A stretch of 64,000 nt of DNA from Hormiphora californensis (GCA_020137815.1 CM035356.1:2973563-3037562), one strand, 5' to 3'. Counted from the first letter of the stretch, positions 10,593-48,212 are shown. The notes: generated from the sequence alone by a model not told the origin. Numbers and translations: made by a program.

Positions 10593-12866
10593 ATGAACTT
10601 ATCTGCTGAAGAGAAAGAACAATTAAAGAGACTAATTAAGCTTTACTCTCACTGTTTTAGTCGAGATAGACATGACTTAGGAGAATGTTCTTTTTATGAG
10701 GCCAAAATTGATTTAAAACGTGATTATGTCGAAAAATGGGTGCCTAGTAGACCAGTCAGTTACAATTTGGAAAAACACATGGATGAAGAAATTTCGGATA
10801 TGTTAGAAGGTGATCAAATTACCCCTTGTCAATATAGTAAATGGAATTCAGCTGTATTTCTTGTTGAAAAAAGCAATAAAACTAGTTCCCAATACCGGTT
10901 TGTGCAAGATTGTAGAGCGCTAAATTCACAGGCTATTCAGGACCAGTACGAGTTACCAAAAATTAACCATGTCCTTGACAGAATGAGAGAAACTAAGTAT
11001 TTAAGTAGCTTTGATTTTACATCTAGTTTTTGGCAGTTACCTCTCGAGAAAAATAGTCAACCACTCACAGCTTTTACCTACAAACATTCGCGTTATATGT
11101 GGAAACGAATGGTACAAGGTCAAACAAGTTCTAGTGCCCAATTTAGTAGAATGATAGCTCAATTATTTGCGAAAATCCCATTTAGTTCTCTAGTTTTCTA
11201 TATTGACGATCTATTACTAGGAAGCAATACAGTCCAAGAACATCTTAACAGGTTAAAATTTGTTTTTGACAGGCTTACATTTGCTAATATGAAACTAAAC
11301 CCAAAAAAGACTACTTTGTTTGCAAGTTCTGCTAAATTTTTAGGGCATACACTAACAGAAAATGGAATTTCAGTAGATGAGAATAAAACTAAAGCTATTA
11401 TGACCATTCAACCACCAAAAACCATCAGGCAGTTACAAAAATTTCTCGGAACTATGAACTGGAATAGATCATTTATCCCGAATTATGCAAAAATTACTCG
11501 CCCATTATACGATATGTTAGAGAAAAACAAACCATTTGAGTGGACAGTAGAATGTCAAAAATCTTTTGAAAATTTGAAAGCTGCTCTTTGTTCATCATCA
11601 ACTCTTGCCATTCCTGATTTAAATTCTCAATTTATTGTGAGTATTGATTCATCAAAACGAGGTCAAGGTGCTTGTTTGCAACAAATTCAAAATGGTAAAC
11701 GACGTGTGATTAGTTATTGGAGCAGATCTGTGTCGAAAGCTCATCAAAAGTATGGTGCTACAAAATTAGAATTTCTCGGACTTCATGGCGCCCTCATGCA
11801 TTGGAAAATGTACCTATTAGCTGCCCCAAAAGTGCTAATTGAAACTGATTGTAAAGCATTACTTTCCTTTGATCGAATATTTAGTAAAGAAAATAGCTTT
11901 ATGCAAAAACGTCTGGCAGATCTTGCATCATTCAACCTAGAAATTAAACATTGCAGTGGCACATCATCAGAAATCAACATGCCTGATTTTCTTAGTCGTT
12001 GGTCATATGGTCTTGTGAAAACAACAGAAACAGGTACGCAGACAGAAGATACACCTAAAGTACTTAGTATTGCAACAAATTATGCTACAAATAATGACAG
12101 TATAGAAAGTGAAATTGTGACGACAAACGAAATTCGGATAGAGACTGAAAAAGATTCTAACTTAAAAAGAGTGGTAGAATGGCTACAAGCTGGTAGTAAA
12201 CCTAACAATTTTCAGCATCGTAGTGAGCCAAATGAACTATGTCACTATTATAAAAATTTTGAATTTCTTACATTGAAAGAGGGTATAATTTATAGAAAAT
12301 GGGTCAACCCTAGGAATAGCAAAGAGCATTCTAATTTAATTGTGATCCCTGATTCATTAGTAGAGCGAGTTATGTTTGTTTCTCACAGTACCTTGGAAGG
12401 ATGTCACAGTGGTGTAGAGAACACAATTGCTCTAATTTTGAAAAAATATTATTTTTACAACTACAAGCAAGAAATTAAACTATATGTAGAAAGTTGCTTG
12501 ACTTGTGCTAGAACTAAGCAGCCCAAAGCTTATTTAAGAGCACCACTTAAACCTATAGTATACACGGAGTTTAATCAAAATATATCAATCGATCACCTTA
12601 TTCCTAGTACTACACCAACACCTAGGGGAAATATAGCCTTGTTTGTCATAGTAGACTCGTTTACGAACTACACTGTAGCAGTTCCTGTCAAATCTACGGG
12701 TACACAGGCTACAAGTTCTACGTCCACAGTCAGCACTCTTTCCAGCAGCTCCTCGAACGCGTCCCTGATTGAGTTTTGGATCGACTCAACGATGACCCTG
12801 GGGATTGTGGTGCAATCCGCAACTTGCATCACCGAACTGTACGATGTCTCCTTGCCCATGAATTGA
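10593..12866 (+). CDS. pol: Pol, C-terminal part: RT, RNase H, truncated integrase
   Basis: 757 codons from the first ATG after the inserted element; the frame is open from 10516. Reverse transcriptase spans about 50-260 with catalytic Asp141 (SSFDFTSSFWQ) and YIDD at 203-206. RNase H spans about 345-470 with Asp352 (SIDSS), Glu393 (TKLEFL) and Asp419 (ETDCKAL). Integrase follows with an HHCC finger around 598-648 (SHSTLEGCHSG, CLTCARTK) and the first catalytic Asp in ISIDHL at about 675. The second Asp and the Glu of the DDE triad are absent: from about codon 700 the sequence turns into a Ser/Thr-rich run unlike integrase, then stops. RT and RNase H look intact; integrase does not. Confidence 0.88.
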   Translation: MNLSAEEKEQLKRLIKLYSHCFSRDRHDLGECSFYEAKIDLKRDYVEKWVPSRPVSYNLEKHMDEEISDMLEGDQITPCQYSKWNSAVFLVEKSNKTSSQYRFVQDCRALNSQAIQDQYELPKINHVLDRMRETKYLSSFDFTSSFWQLPLEKNSQPLTAFTYKHSRYMWKRMVQGQTSSSAQFSRMIAQLFAKIPFSSLVFYIDDLLLGSNTVQEHLNRLKFVFDRLTFANMKLNPKKTTLFASSAKFLGHTLTENGISVDENKTKAIMTIQPPKTIRQLQKFLGTMNWNRSFIPNYAKITRPLYDMLEKNKPFEWTVECQKSFENLKAALCSSSTLAIPDLNSQFIVSIDSSKRGQGACLQQIQNGKRRVISYWSRSVSKAHQKYGATKLEFLGLHGALMHWKMYLLAAPKVLIETDCKALLSFDRIFSKENSFMQKRLADLASFNLEIKHCSGTSSEINMPDFLSRWSYGLVKTTETGTQTEDTPKVLSIATNYATNNDSIESEIVTTNEIRIETEKDSNLKRVVEWLQAGSKPNNFQHRSEPNELCHYYKNFEFLTLKEGIIYRKWVNPRNSKEHSNLIVIPDSLVERVMFVSHSTLEGCHSGVENTIALILKKYYFYNYKQEIKLYVESCLTCARTKQPKAYLRAPLKPIVYTEFNQNISIDHLIPSTTPTPRGNIALFVIVDSFTNYTVAVPVKSTGTQATSSTSTVSTLSSSSSNASLIEFWIDSTMTLGIVVQSATCITELYDVSLPMN

Positions 12867-12930
12867 GGTCGTGGGAATGTCCCTTCAAGCCTTTGCCTAG
12901 AATCTGCCCGCCACGATTTCCGAAGGCTTC
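12691..12930. other. Unrelated 3' tail replacing the end of integrase
   Basis: After the integrase segment ending KSTG the base composition becomes GC-richer and no reading frame gives integrase. Another + frame reads a short open stretch ending near the junction (FQQLLERV, then CLLAHELRSW after a stop), but no family is recognised. The segment ends exactly where the satellite resumes. Confidence 0.5.
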
Positions 12931-14957
12931 TCAGAGTGAGAAGGTTTCTTAGAGATAAGGTGGGTCAAAGTGAGAAGGTTTCTTAGAGATAAGGTGGGTC
13001 AGAGTGAGAAGGTTTCTTAGAGATAAGGTGGGTCTGAGTGAGAATGTTTCTTAGAGATTAGGTGGGTCAGAGTGAGAAGGTTTCTTAGAGATAAGTTGGG
13101 TCAAAGTGAGAAGGTTTCTTAGAGATAAGGTGGGTCAAAGTGAGAAGGTTTCTTAGAGATAAGGTGGGTCAGAGTGAGAAGGTTTCTTAGAGATAAGGTG
13201 GGTCAAAGTGAGAAGGTTTCTTAGAGATAAGGTGGGTCAAAGTGAGAAGGTTTCTTAGAGATAAGGTGGGTCAAAGTGAGAAGGTTTCTTAGAGATAAGG
13301 TGGGTCAAAGTGAGAAGGTTTCTTAGAAATAAGGTGGGTCAAGGTGAGAAGGTTTCTTAGAGATAAGGTTGGTCAAAGTGAGAAGGTTTCTTAGAGATAA
13401 GGTGGGTCAAAGTGAGAAGGTTTCTTAGAGATAAGGTTGGTCAAAGTGAGAAGGTTTCTTAGAGATAAGGTGGGTCAAAGTGAGAAGGTTTCTTAGAGAT
13501 AAGGTGGGTCAGAGTGAGAAGGTTTCTTAGAGATAAGGTGGGTCAAAGTGAGAAGGTTTCTTAGAGATTAGTTGGGTGAAAGTGAGAAGGTTTCTTAGAG
13601 ATAAGGTGGGTCAAAGTGAGAAGGTTTCTTAGAGATAAGGTGGGTCAAAGTGAGAAGGTTTCTTAGAGATAAGGTGGGTCAAAGTGAGAAGGTTTCTTAG
13701 AGATAAGGTGGGTCAGAGTGAGAACGTTTCTTAGAGATAAGATGGGTCAGAGTGGGAAGGTTTCTTAGAGATAAGGTGGGTCAAAGTGAGAAGGTTTCTT
13801 AGAGATTAGGTTGGTCAAAGTGAGAAGGTTTCTTAGAGATAAGGTGGATCGAAGTGAGAAGGTTTCTTAGAGATAAGGTGGGTCAGAGTGAGAAGGTTTC
13901 TTAGAGATAAGGTGGGTCAAAGTGAGAAGGTTTCTTAGAGATAAGGTGGGTCAGAGTGAGAAGGTTTCTTAGAGATAAGGTGGGTCAGAGTGAGAATGTT
14001 TCTTAGAGATTAGGTGGGTCAGAGTGAGAAGGTTTCTTAGAGATAAGTTGGGTCAAAGTGAGAAGGTTTCTTAGAGATAAGGTGGGTCAAAGTGAGAAGG
14101 TTTCTTAGAGATAAGGTGGGTCAGAGTGAGAAGGTTTCTTAGAGATAAGGTGGGTCAAAGTGAGAAGGTTTCTTAGAGATAAGGTGGGTCAAAGTGAGAA
14201 GGTTTCTTAGAGATAAGGTGGGTCAAAGTGAGAAGGTTTCTTAGAGATAAGGTGGGTCAAAGTGAGAAGGTTTCTTAGAGATAAGTTGGGTCAAAGTGAG
14301 AAGGTTTCTTAGAGATAAGGTGGGTCAAAGTGAGAAGGTTTCCTAGAGATAAGGTGGGTCAGAGTGAGAAGGTTTCTTAGAGATAAGGTGGGTCAAAGTG
14401 AGAAGTTTTCTTAGAGATAAGGTGGGTCAGAGTGAGAAGGTTTCTTAGAGATAAGGTGGGTGAAAGTGAGAAGGTTTCTTAGAGATTAGGTGGATGAAAG
14501 TGAGAAGGTTTCTTAGAGATAAGGTGGGTCAAAGTGAGAAGGTTTCTTAGAGATAAGGTGGGTCAAAGTGAGAAGGTTTCTTAGAGATAAGGTGGGTCAA
14601 AGTGAGAAGGTTTCTTAGAGATAAGGTGGGTCAGAGTGAGAACGTTTCTTAGAGATAAGGTGGGTCAGAGTGGGAAGGTTTCTTAGAGATAAGGTGGGTC
14701 AAAGTGAGAAGGTTTCTTAGAGATTAGGTTGGTCAAAGTGAGAAGGTTTCTTAGAGATAAGGTGGGTCAAAGTGAGAAGGTTATTTAGAGATAAGGTGGG
14801 TCAAAGTGAGAAGGTTTCTTAGAGATAAGGTGGGTCAAAGTGAAAAGGTTTCTTAGAGATAAGGTGGGTCAGAGTGAGAAGGTTTCTTAGAGATAAGGTG
14901 GGTCAAAGTGAGAAGGTTTCTTAGTGATAAGATTGGTTCTTAGAGATTATAAATATC
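12931..14957. repeat. 34-bp satellite array, right block
   Basis: About 59 further copies of the same 34-bp unit. The order of variants at the start (TCAGAG, TCAAAG, TCAGAG, GAATG with GATTAGG, AAGTTGGG) continues the order interrupted at 7581. The array ends in degenerate units near 14930-14957. Confidence 0.97.
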
Positions 14958-15445
14958 CTGACCTGTGAACGAGTGTTCAGGGCATATATATTATATGCTG
15001 GTCTCCAAAGTAAAAACAAGTTTTTTTAAAGGTTTTGTAAAATAATAATAATAATAATAACTATGTTTATATTCCGCCCATATCCGACAGGGACAGAGCA
15101 GCGAAACTGCCGCTGTCACTGAAGGATGATCTGAACGGTTAATATACTGGTAAGACCTCGCCAACTTATCCCTAATAGAACACAAAATAATAAAGAAAAA
15201 TTACACCGGCTCACATTACTATCGGCTCACATAACTATCGGTGACTGAATACATAACAGACTGAGTTAGAGTCCTGGAACTCTAAAAAATGATATAAAAG
15301 TCCGTATATTGGAACACAGAAAAACACTCGTGCTATGAAAAACCCCAATTTATGCTTCACACTTCTGCTCGCCACGAGCTTAAATACAGAAAAATAATTA
15401 AAACGGGTACCAGCCAGAGCACATACCTCAGCAAGAAGGAGAGTG
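14958..15445 (-). other. LINE 3' untranslated region and (TTA)n tail
   Basis: Downstream of ORF2 on the minus strand. It ends in an (AAT)n tract at 15040-15060 (TTA on the element strand), the kind of short tandem tail that CR1/L2-type LINEs carry. The block at 15061-15180 (CCGACAGGGACAG, GATCTGAACGGTTAAT) has a diverged copy at 48066-48212. 14958-15038 shows nothing recognisable. Confidence 0.6.
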
Positions 15446-18421
15446 TTAAGAGGACAGTCCAGTCTCACCAAAAGCCTCAGTGAAAAGACTAGTCTTGAGC
15501 TTAGACTTGAAAGATTCCACAGACTCAACAGCTCTCAGATCAAGGGGAAGCCTATTCCAGACTTCAGGCAGGTAAACCGACGGACGTCTTCTTCTCAACT
15601 TGGAAGTCGCGTTGACACTTGATAGCTTAGGGTACTTCAGCTTGAGGCCATCAGGCCAAGCATTTCCTCTAGTAGCCCGGATCACATGAAGTCCATCATC
15701 AACAGGGACCTGATCTTGCAGGTAGTCAGGGGCCAATCTATGTACAATCTTGTACGCCATAAGGCATGCTTTGAACGTGACTCGTTGTTCCACAGGAAGA
15801 ACATGCAATTCTTTCAAGTATGGCATGTAGGTGTCTTGGTGACCGTGTAGGCCATAAACAAATCTGACACACGAGTTCAAGACTCTCTGAAGGCTGTTGA
15901 GAAGCTTCTTAGGTAAGCCATGGTAAAGGATATTACAATAATCCAGTCTTGAAATGATGAGCTGCTTAACAAGGAGTATCTTCGTCGATCTATCTAGACA
16001 CCGGTTTACCTGCCATAGATTCTTCAACAACAAACCACATTGCCTCTTAACACTGTTGATTTGCCTCTCCATAGAGAGGTTGCTATCAAGGAACACTCCT
16101 AGTGTTTTCCCTGTACTCCCCGTAAAGTCCACTGGGCTTATCTCCACTCCACCAAAGTCCACAGTGGGCTGGTAGACCATCTTATCCAGGGCGCTGTTTT
16201 TGCCTAACAGCAGGAATTCAGTCTTTGCCTCATTGCACTTTAGCCAGTGCTCACTCATCCACTCTTTCACACTTGACAAGCATTCCTCAGTCCTCTCCTT
16301 TGCCAGTTTCCAGTTTTCCTCATCAGTTGGAACAAAGCTGATGTACAATTGCGAGTCATCAGCATAAAGTTTAATCCTTAAGCCATACGGTTTGACCAAA
16401 TCTTGCAATTCCTCCACATACAGTAAAAACAACACAGGTCCAAGCAGTGAACCTTGCGGAACTCCACAAATCAGAGAGACAATCCTCGAAAGTTCCCCTT
16501 CCACGTTTACCCGATAAGTCCTCATTTGTAGATAGTTGGCGAACCAATCCAAGACAGAACCCCTCACTCCAAACCGTTCTTCAAGAACTTCTAGCAGCTT
16601 TCCATGGTCCACTGTGTCAAAAGCGGCGCTCATATCTAATAGAAAGAGGCCTGCGACCTTTCCTTCATCCATATCCCGAAGGAGATCATCAAACATACCC
16701 ATCAGTAGGGTTTCACAGCTATGATTCACCCTGTAACCTGATTGATGCTTATTTAGTAACTCGTTCTCATTAAGATACGAGTTGAGCTGCTCTAGAACTA
16801 TCTTTTCAAGAAGCTTGGAGACAAAAGATAGGTTGGAGACTGGTCGATAATTGGTCAAAGTGTCCTTATCGCCATAAGGGTTCTTAATCGTTGGAAACAC
16901 CAAAGCTTGCTGGAGAAGTTCAGGAACACTGGAACATCCAAGAGATAGGTTAATAAACCTGTACAAGACTGGAGCTAGCTCATGCATACACCCCTTCACT
17001 AACCAAGTCGGTATAGGGTCAAGATCACATGTCTTGTCTGGCATGTCTTTGATTATCCTCTTTAGTTTCTCTGGGGAAACTTCCTCAAATTCCTCAAAAT
17101 AACAGACGGGTGTCTGATGAATAGGGTTCCTCTTAGTCCTCAGATTCTTCTCTCCAATAACAGTAGACCGGATCTTATCAACTTTTCCAACAAAGAAGTC
17201 TGCAAAGTCATCCGCTAACCTCCGCTTATCTGTGGTTTCAGGCATAAAGGTCTCAGTATTACCAAGTAGACGGTTCAATTTCCTTTGAAGTGCTTTGGGG
17301 TCATCTCTGGACTCCTCCAAGTCTTCCTTGACGTAGTTCGTCCTCGCTTCCTTGTCAACACGCCCAAACTGCCTCTTGAGTTCATTGAACTGCTTCTTCG
17401 TGACGCTGGTTTTATTGTTCTCCCAGGCTCGCTCAGCATTCCGCCGCTGACGAAGAACTTGACGCACCTCTGGATTATCTCTCCATGGCCTCAGCTTAGC
17501 TCCTCTCTTCTTTCTCCTCTTCAACGGGACAGTCCTATCCACAAGTTCCTCAAGTTTCCTCATATAAATACACAAAACCTCCTCAGCTGATCCAGATTCC
17601 ATCGCTTCACTCCAATCCACCCTCCTAAAAGCACATCGAAGTATTTCAATATCAACAGCCTTGAAATCTCTGTACATGTCCACTTTTTCACGAGTCTTGT
17701 ATTCACTTGCTACAGTTTCAATACACAGCTCCGCCAATACAAGAAAATGATCAGAGGTCGTTCCGTCAGGAAATATTTCAACTGATTGAACCTTAGAATA
17801 TCTGTCTTTTTGGCAGAGAAGCAGATCCAAAGTACCACCACGAACATGAGTAGGTTGTAGTGGGACCCGCTGATCAAATCCAAGAGAGTCAAGTAGTCCA
17901 AGCAACTTCTTCGCATAGAAGTTCTGAGTATCTTGAACCTGGAAGTTAAAGTCCCCCATCAGGATAGGGTTCCCCGTTTTGCAGACCAACTCTGACAAAT
18001 AATCAGTAAACTCATCCAAGAACTGGGCTTCCGTAAACCGTGCCTTGCCAGTATACGGAGGTCTATAGATATTGCACAGCCTCGTCACATCTTTTCCTCC
18101 TCCAATAAGGGCTTCCTGGACTTGAAACGATTTAAACTTGGCTTTTACCGGAGTGTATTTCAACTTGACACCATCCCTGTACAAGATTCCAATTCCACCT
18201 CCTGAACGTTCCGCTCTAGGCGAGGAGAAGATATTCCAACCATAGTCTCTGATCTCCTGAAGTTTAGCTGTGTCACTCTGTTTCAGATAAGTCTCCTGTA
18301 CCAAGCAGATGTCGCATCCTTTTTCCTCCAAGTGTGTAATTACACCTGACGTTTTATTCATAACTGAGTGGACGTTTAGTGTGCCAATCCTCCAAGACGT
18401 TTTCCTCTCAGATCCTCCCAT
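15446..18421 (-). CDS. LINE ORF2: endonuclease-reverse transcriptase
   Basis: 991 aa, intact. Residues about 10-230 are an APE-type (EEP) endonuclease: LNVHS near the start, QET at 42-44, GDFN at 156-159, SDH at 223-225. Residues about 500-760 are a non-LTR reverse transcriptase: NYRPVSN, HQSGYR, LLDMSAAFDTVDH (Asp596), GVPQGSLLGP, and YADD at 686-689. The C-terminal domain carries the conserved CR1/L2-type PEVWNRLPLDLR and FKSKLKTSLF motifs. The enzyme nicks target DNA and primes reverse transcription from the nick. The ATG at 18421 overlaps the ORF1 end by 46 nt in the -1 frame, so translation probably depends on reinitiation or frameshifting. All visible catalytic residues are present. Confidence 0.93.
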   Translation of the reverse strand: MGGSERKTSWRIGTLNVHSVMNKTSGVITHLEEKGCDICLVQETYLKQSDTAKLQEIRDYGWNIFSSPRAERSGGGIGILYRDGVKLKYTPVKAKFKSFQVQEALIGGGKDVTRLCNIYRPPYTGKARFTEAQFLDEFTDYLSELVCKTGNPILMGDFNFQVQDTQNFYAKKLLGLLDSLGFDQRVPLQPTHVRGGTLDLLLCQKDRYSKVQSVEIFPDGTTSDHFLVLAELCIETVASEYKTREKVDMYRDFKAVDIEILRCAFRRVDWSEAMESGSAEEVLCIYMRKLEELVDRTVPLKRRKKRGAKLRPWRDNPEVRQVLRQRRNAERAWENNKTSVTKKQFNELKRQFGRVDKEARTNYVKEDLEESRDDPKALQRKLNRLLGNTETFMPETTDKRRLADDFADFFVGKVDKIRSTVIGEKNLRTKRNPIHQTPVCYFEEFEEVSPEKLKRIIKDMPDKTCDLDPIPTWLVKGCMHELAPVLYRFINLSLGCSSVPELLQQALVFPTIKNPYGDKDTLTNYRPVSNLSFVSKLLEKIVLEQLNSYLNENELLNKHQSGYRVNHSCETLLMGMFDDLLRDMDEGKVAGLFLLDMSAAFDTVDHGKLLEVLEERFGVRGSVLDWFANYLQMRTYRVNVEGELSRIVSLICGVPQGSLLGPVLFLLYVEELQDLVKPYGLRIKLYADDSQLYISFVPTDEENWKLAKERTEECLSSVKEWMSEHWLKCNEAKTEFLLLGKNSALDKMVYQPTVDFGGVEISPVDFTGSTGKTLGVFLDSNLSMERQINSVKRQCGLLLKNLWQVNRCLDRSTKILLVKQLIISRLDYCNILYHGLPKKLLNSLQRVLNSCVRFVYGLHGHQDTYMPYLKELHVLPVEQRVTFKACLMAYKIVHRLAPDYLQDQVPVDDGLHVIRATRGNAWPDGLKLKYPKLSSVNATSKLRRRRPSVYLPEVWNRLPLDLRAVESVESFKSKLKTSLFTEAFGETGLSS

Positions 18422-19665
18422 GCCCTCGTCAGGTACACGTTTTTTTCCTGCTTCGTTACTCCACTGGTACTCTCCATGAGTCTTCCTTTAGCATTTACAT
18501 AGAATGGACACATACTGCTGGAGGCTGGGTGACTTTGAGCATGGCGCTTGTCCTCTCTGCTTCCTCCATGATCACAGTTGACACATTTCATCCTGCTCAC
18601 TACATTTTCCTTCTTGGCATGGCAACTCCTAGTGTCATGATCTCCCGTACAGAAGGCACAAACCGGAGATTTATCCTTGTTTGGGCAGTAGATGGATCCT
18701 GCTACATGGCCAAAGCGCTGGCAGTGAAAACACTGCGTGACATAAAACCTGTTCCTCACTGAATGCTGTCGAAGTTTCAAGAATAGCTTGTCCTTCCTTT
18801 CTGATATCGCCTTCCTCACTTCCGGAGAGACCTGGAACACTGCATATCTTCCTGTTCTGTTTACATGGACCACCTTCACCAGGTGACCCTCCTCAACTAG
18901 TCTCTTCACAGACTCATTCTTATCACTGACAATCTCTGACAGAAGGCGATCTTTTTCCAGCAGGTCTTGGTCAAGATCATTGATCATGATGCGAGGATCT
19001 CTTTTCTTCTCCTTCTCCACTACGGGAGAAACATCAAGGAACGGTGAAAGAACTTCTTTCGCCTGTTCCAACTGTTCATCGGTCTCAAACATAAGATTTG
19101 TCCTCCTCTTGGTGACTGAAAGATCTAGCACTGGAATCTTATTCAATGCTTTCTCCACCTTTGTCTTCACGACAGTAGTCCACTTCTTCTCACACATAGG
19201 TCCTTCCTCACCTTTATCCTTGATAGTCAGATACCTCTTAATTGGAGTCACAGGGGTCACAGTTTCCTGTGCTGAGCCAGTGCGATTCACAGCATGAATT
19301 GCCAAATGGTCACTGCCAGGAGCTAAGATCTTGCTAACCTTGGGGGCAACCAGATCCGGTAGTGTGCTCAGAAGATCCTCTTTCAGCTTATCCAGTGTAT
19401 CTCTCAAGTCTTCAGCTGTGAATGATGTCACAGATTCAGATGAGTGGGTAGAGATGCGTCGTGTTTCTGGTAACAATCCATATAGTTCCTTGACCATCGT
19501 CCATAAAACCGCTTTGGAGGCTCCACTTGGAGGCTCCACTGCATCATCCTTAATGCTCTGCAAAATACTGGCACCCTTACATCTATCAGAGTAGCTCGTG
19601 GCGAGCAACTTACCCTCCATATCGTTCCTGCACATTATAACATCATGGGTAGCCACACCCGACAT
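18376..19665 (-). CDS. LINE ORF1: zinc-knuckle RNA-binding protein
   Basis: 429 aa. The C-terminal third holds three Cys/His knuckles: CFHCQRFGHVAGSIYC, CAFCTGDHDTRSC and a CVNCDHGG...HAQSH...C cluster, the arrangement seen in CR1/Jockey-type ORF1 proteins that coat element RNA. The central part (about 160-290) resembles an RRM-like/C-terminal-domain segment of gag-like ORF1 (RNRFYVTQC, PEVRKAISERKD), and the N-terminal 120 residues are acidic and unremarkable. It begins at the first ATG of the frame, shortly after a GC-rich leader, and is intact. Confidence 0.85.
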   Translation of the reverse strand: MSGVATHDVIMCRNDMEGKLLATSYSDRCKGASILQSIKDDAVEPPSGASKAVLWTMVKELYGLLPETRRISTHSSESVTSFTAEDLRDTLDKLKEDLLSTLPDLVAPKVSKILAPGSDHLAIHAVNRTGSAQETVTPVTPIKRYLTIKDKGEEGPMCEKKWTTVVKTKVEKALNKIPVLDLSVTKRRTNLMFETDEQLEQAKEVLSPFLDVSPVVEKEKKRDPRIMINDLDQDLLEKDRLLSEIVSDKNESVKRLVEEGHLVKVVHVNRTGRYAVFQVSPEVRKAISERKDKLFLKLRQHSVRNRFYVTQCFHCQRFGHVAGSIYCPNKDKSPVCAFCTGDHDTRSCHAKKENVVSRMKCVNCDHGGSREDKRHAQSHPASSSMCPFYVNAKGRLMESTSGVTKQEKNVYLTRAWEDLRGKRLGGLAH

Positions 19666-20273
<608 letters not shown>

Positions 20274-20409
20274 CTGGGTTTTAAAGTATATTATTCACAT
20301 TCAGAATTCAAAAATCTAAATCATAAAAGTGTCCTAAAAAAGTCCCCTCCCATCACCCTGTGAAAACAATTTTAATTTAACCCTAGAAAACCGCAATTTA
20401 ACACTACTG

Positions 20410-47063
<26,654 letters not shown>

Positions 47064-47206
47064 ATTGTAAGTCTGGGGAGGCGGTTGGGGTAAGTTTTAT
47101 AATAACCACTCCCACAATAAATCTGATTAAACAAATAAATAATTGACGTGACAGGGGGTCTATCCAATTAGTACTACATGATACATACAGGAACTGCAGT
47201 GGTAGG

Positions 47207-47343
47207 GTCTGACTGTGGTATGGAACCCCAAGCCCAAACTTTCCGATCAGATAGAAAGCTAATTCCGGTTGCGTTGGATTCGTCTCAAAAAGGTGATTCA
47301 GAAAAGCTCCGTTCAGTAGGGGATTTCCAGACCACAGTCAGAC
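47207..47343. mobile_element. 137-bp MITE-like hairpin
   Basis: GTCTGACTGTGG and TGGAA-CCCC at the left are mirrored by GGGGATTTCCA and CCACAGTCAGAC at the right; the interior is non-coding. The rest of 47064-48065 shows only a 32-bp triplicate (47523-47616) and no exon; the ABHD-like promoter should lie in it. Confidence 0.65.
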
Positions 47344-48065
47344 ACTATAATGCAGTAGCAATGCATCACAAATGATACTGATCACACACAATGATATACT
47401 GACACACCCCCGCCACACCGCTATAATAGTACTGCGTTACAGACCTTCTTAGTAGCATCTCTCTAGCGTGACGCGTTACATTGTTACAATTCGGACACTG
47501 TCTCTGACTGTCTCAAAAGAGGTATAGCTGGCTGTGACAGTAGTTAGAGGGCGAGGTAGCTGGCTGCGACAGTAGTTAGAGGGCGAGGTAGCTGGCTGTG
47601 ACAAATATTGCGAGGTAGTGATACTGTCTAATTTGCTACACACGCCTACTTTTTGAATGGAATGTGGTACATCACGGGTTGCAGTGCATGGTACGCGTTA
47701 AATAGATACCCTGCAGGACTGTGTCAGTGATTAGTAAACATGTGCCACACCAAAAGAAAAAAAAGAAAAACTCCACGGGCTCTTTCGAGCATGAAATGGG
47801 TTCATTTAGGCGTAAAATATATTCATTATGTGTTCGAGGGAAGCCGTATCAACATCACACAGGGGGATGAAACAGAGAATGCTGAAGAGAGGTCTAGAGA
47901 GAGAGACAGGGAGAGAGAAGAAGAGGTGTCTTCTTCCGCATATTTTATCGCACAAAATGATTCCAATCTTGGTAATAATTACCGTATTTATATTCTGTTC
48001 CACTCCCGCATTAGTGATCCCAATGTTTCAGATTCTTATGTTCAAGGCACTGCTAGAATTGTGTA

Positions 48066-48212
48066 AAATAATAAGCAATAATAACAATGATAACATGTTT
48101 ATAATTCACCCATTATATCCGACGGAGACAAAGCAGTAAACAAAGTGAGTTACTGTCACCGAAGAATGATCTGAACGGTTAATGAACTGGAAAGATACTC
48201 GACAACTAATTG
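48066..48212 (-). mobile_element. Truncated LINE 3' tail
   Basis: Diverged copy of the LINE 3' UTR at 15040-15180: (AATAA)-type tail, TTATA-TTC-CCCAT, ATCCGAC-GAGAC, then GATCTGAACGGTTAAT. It is 5'-truncated, in the same orientation as the full LINE. Confidence 0.7.

Larger units (their letters stand above)
7582..12930 (+). mobile_element. Gypsy-type (Metaviridae-like) retroelement inserted in the satellite
   Basis: Gene order is gag, retropepsin, RT, RNase H, integrase, which is Ty3/Gypsy order. It lies inside the 34-bp satellite: the array stops after GGTGGGTC and resumes with TCAGAGTGAG. The variant order on the two sides matches an uninterrupted stretch of the same array at about 4381-4600, so this is a clean insertion of about 5.35 kb. 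Only TC is shared at the two junctions, not the 4-6 bp duplication expected of a Gypsy element. No second copy of the 5' end is found at the 3' end, so the 3' LTR and the end of integrase are missing or replaced. Pol is split by another element at 9912-10515. The copy is not autonomous as read. Confidence 0.9.

Noticed and set aside
15235-15528. 97-codon minus-strand frame beside LINE ORF2
   Set aside because: Overlaps the ORF2 end and the LINE 3' UTR in another frame, with no resemblance to a protein family.
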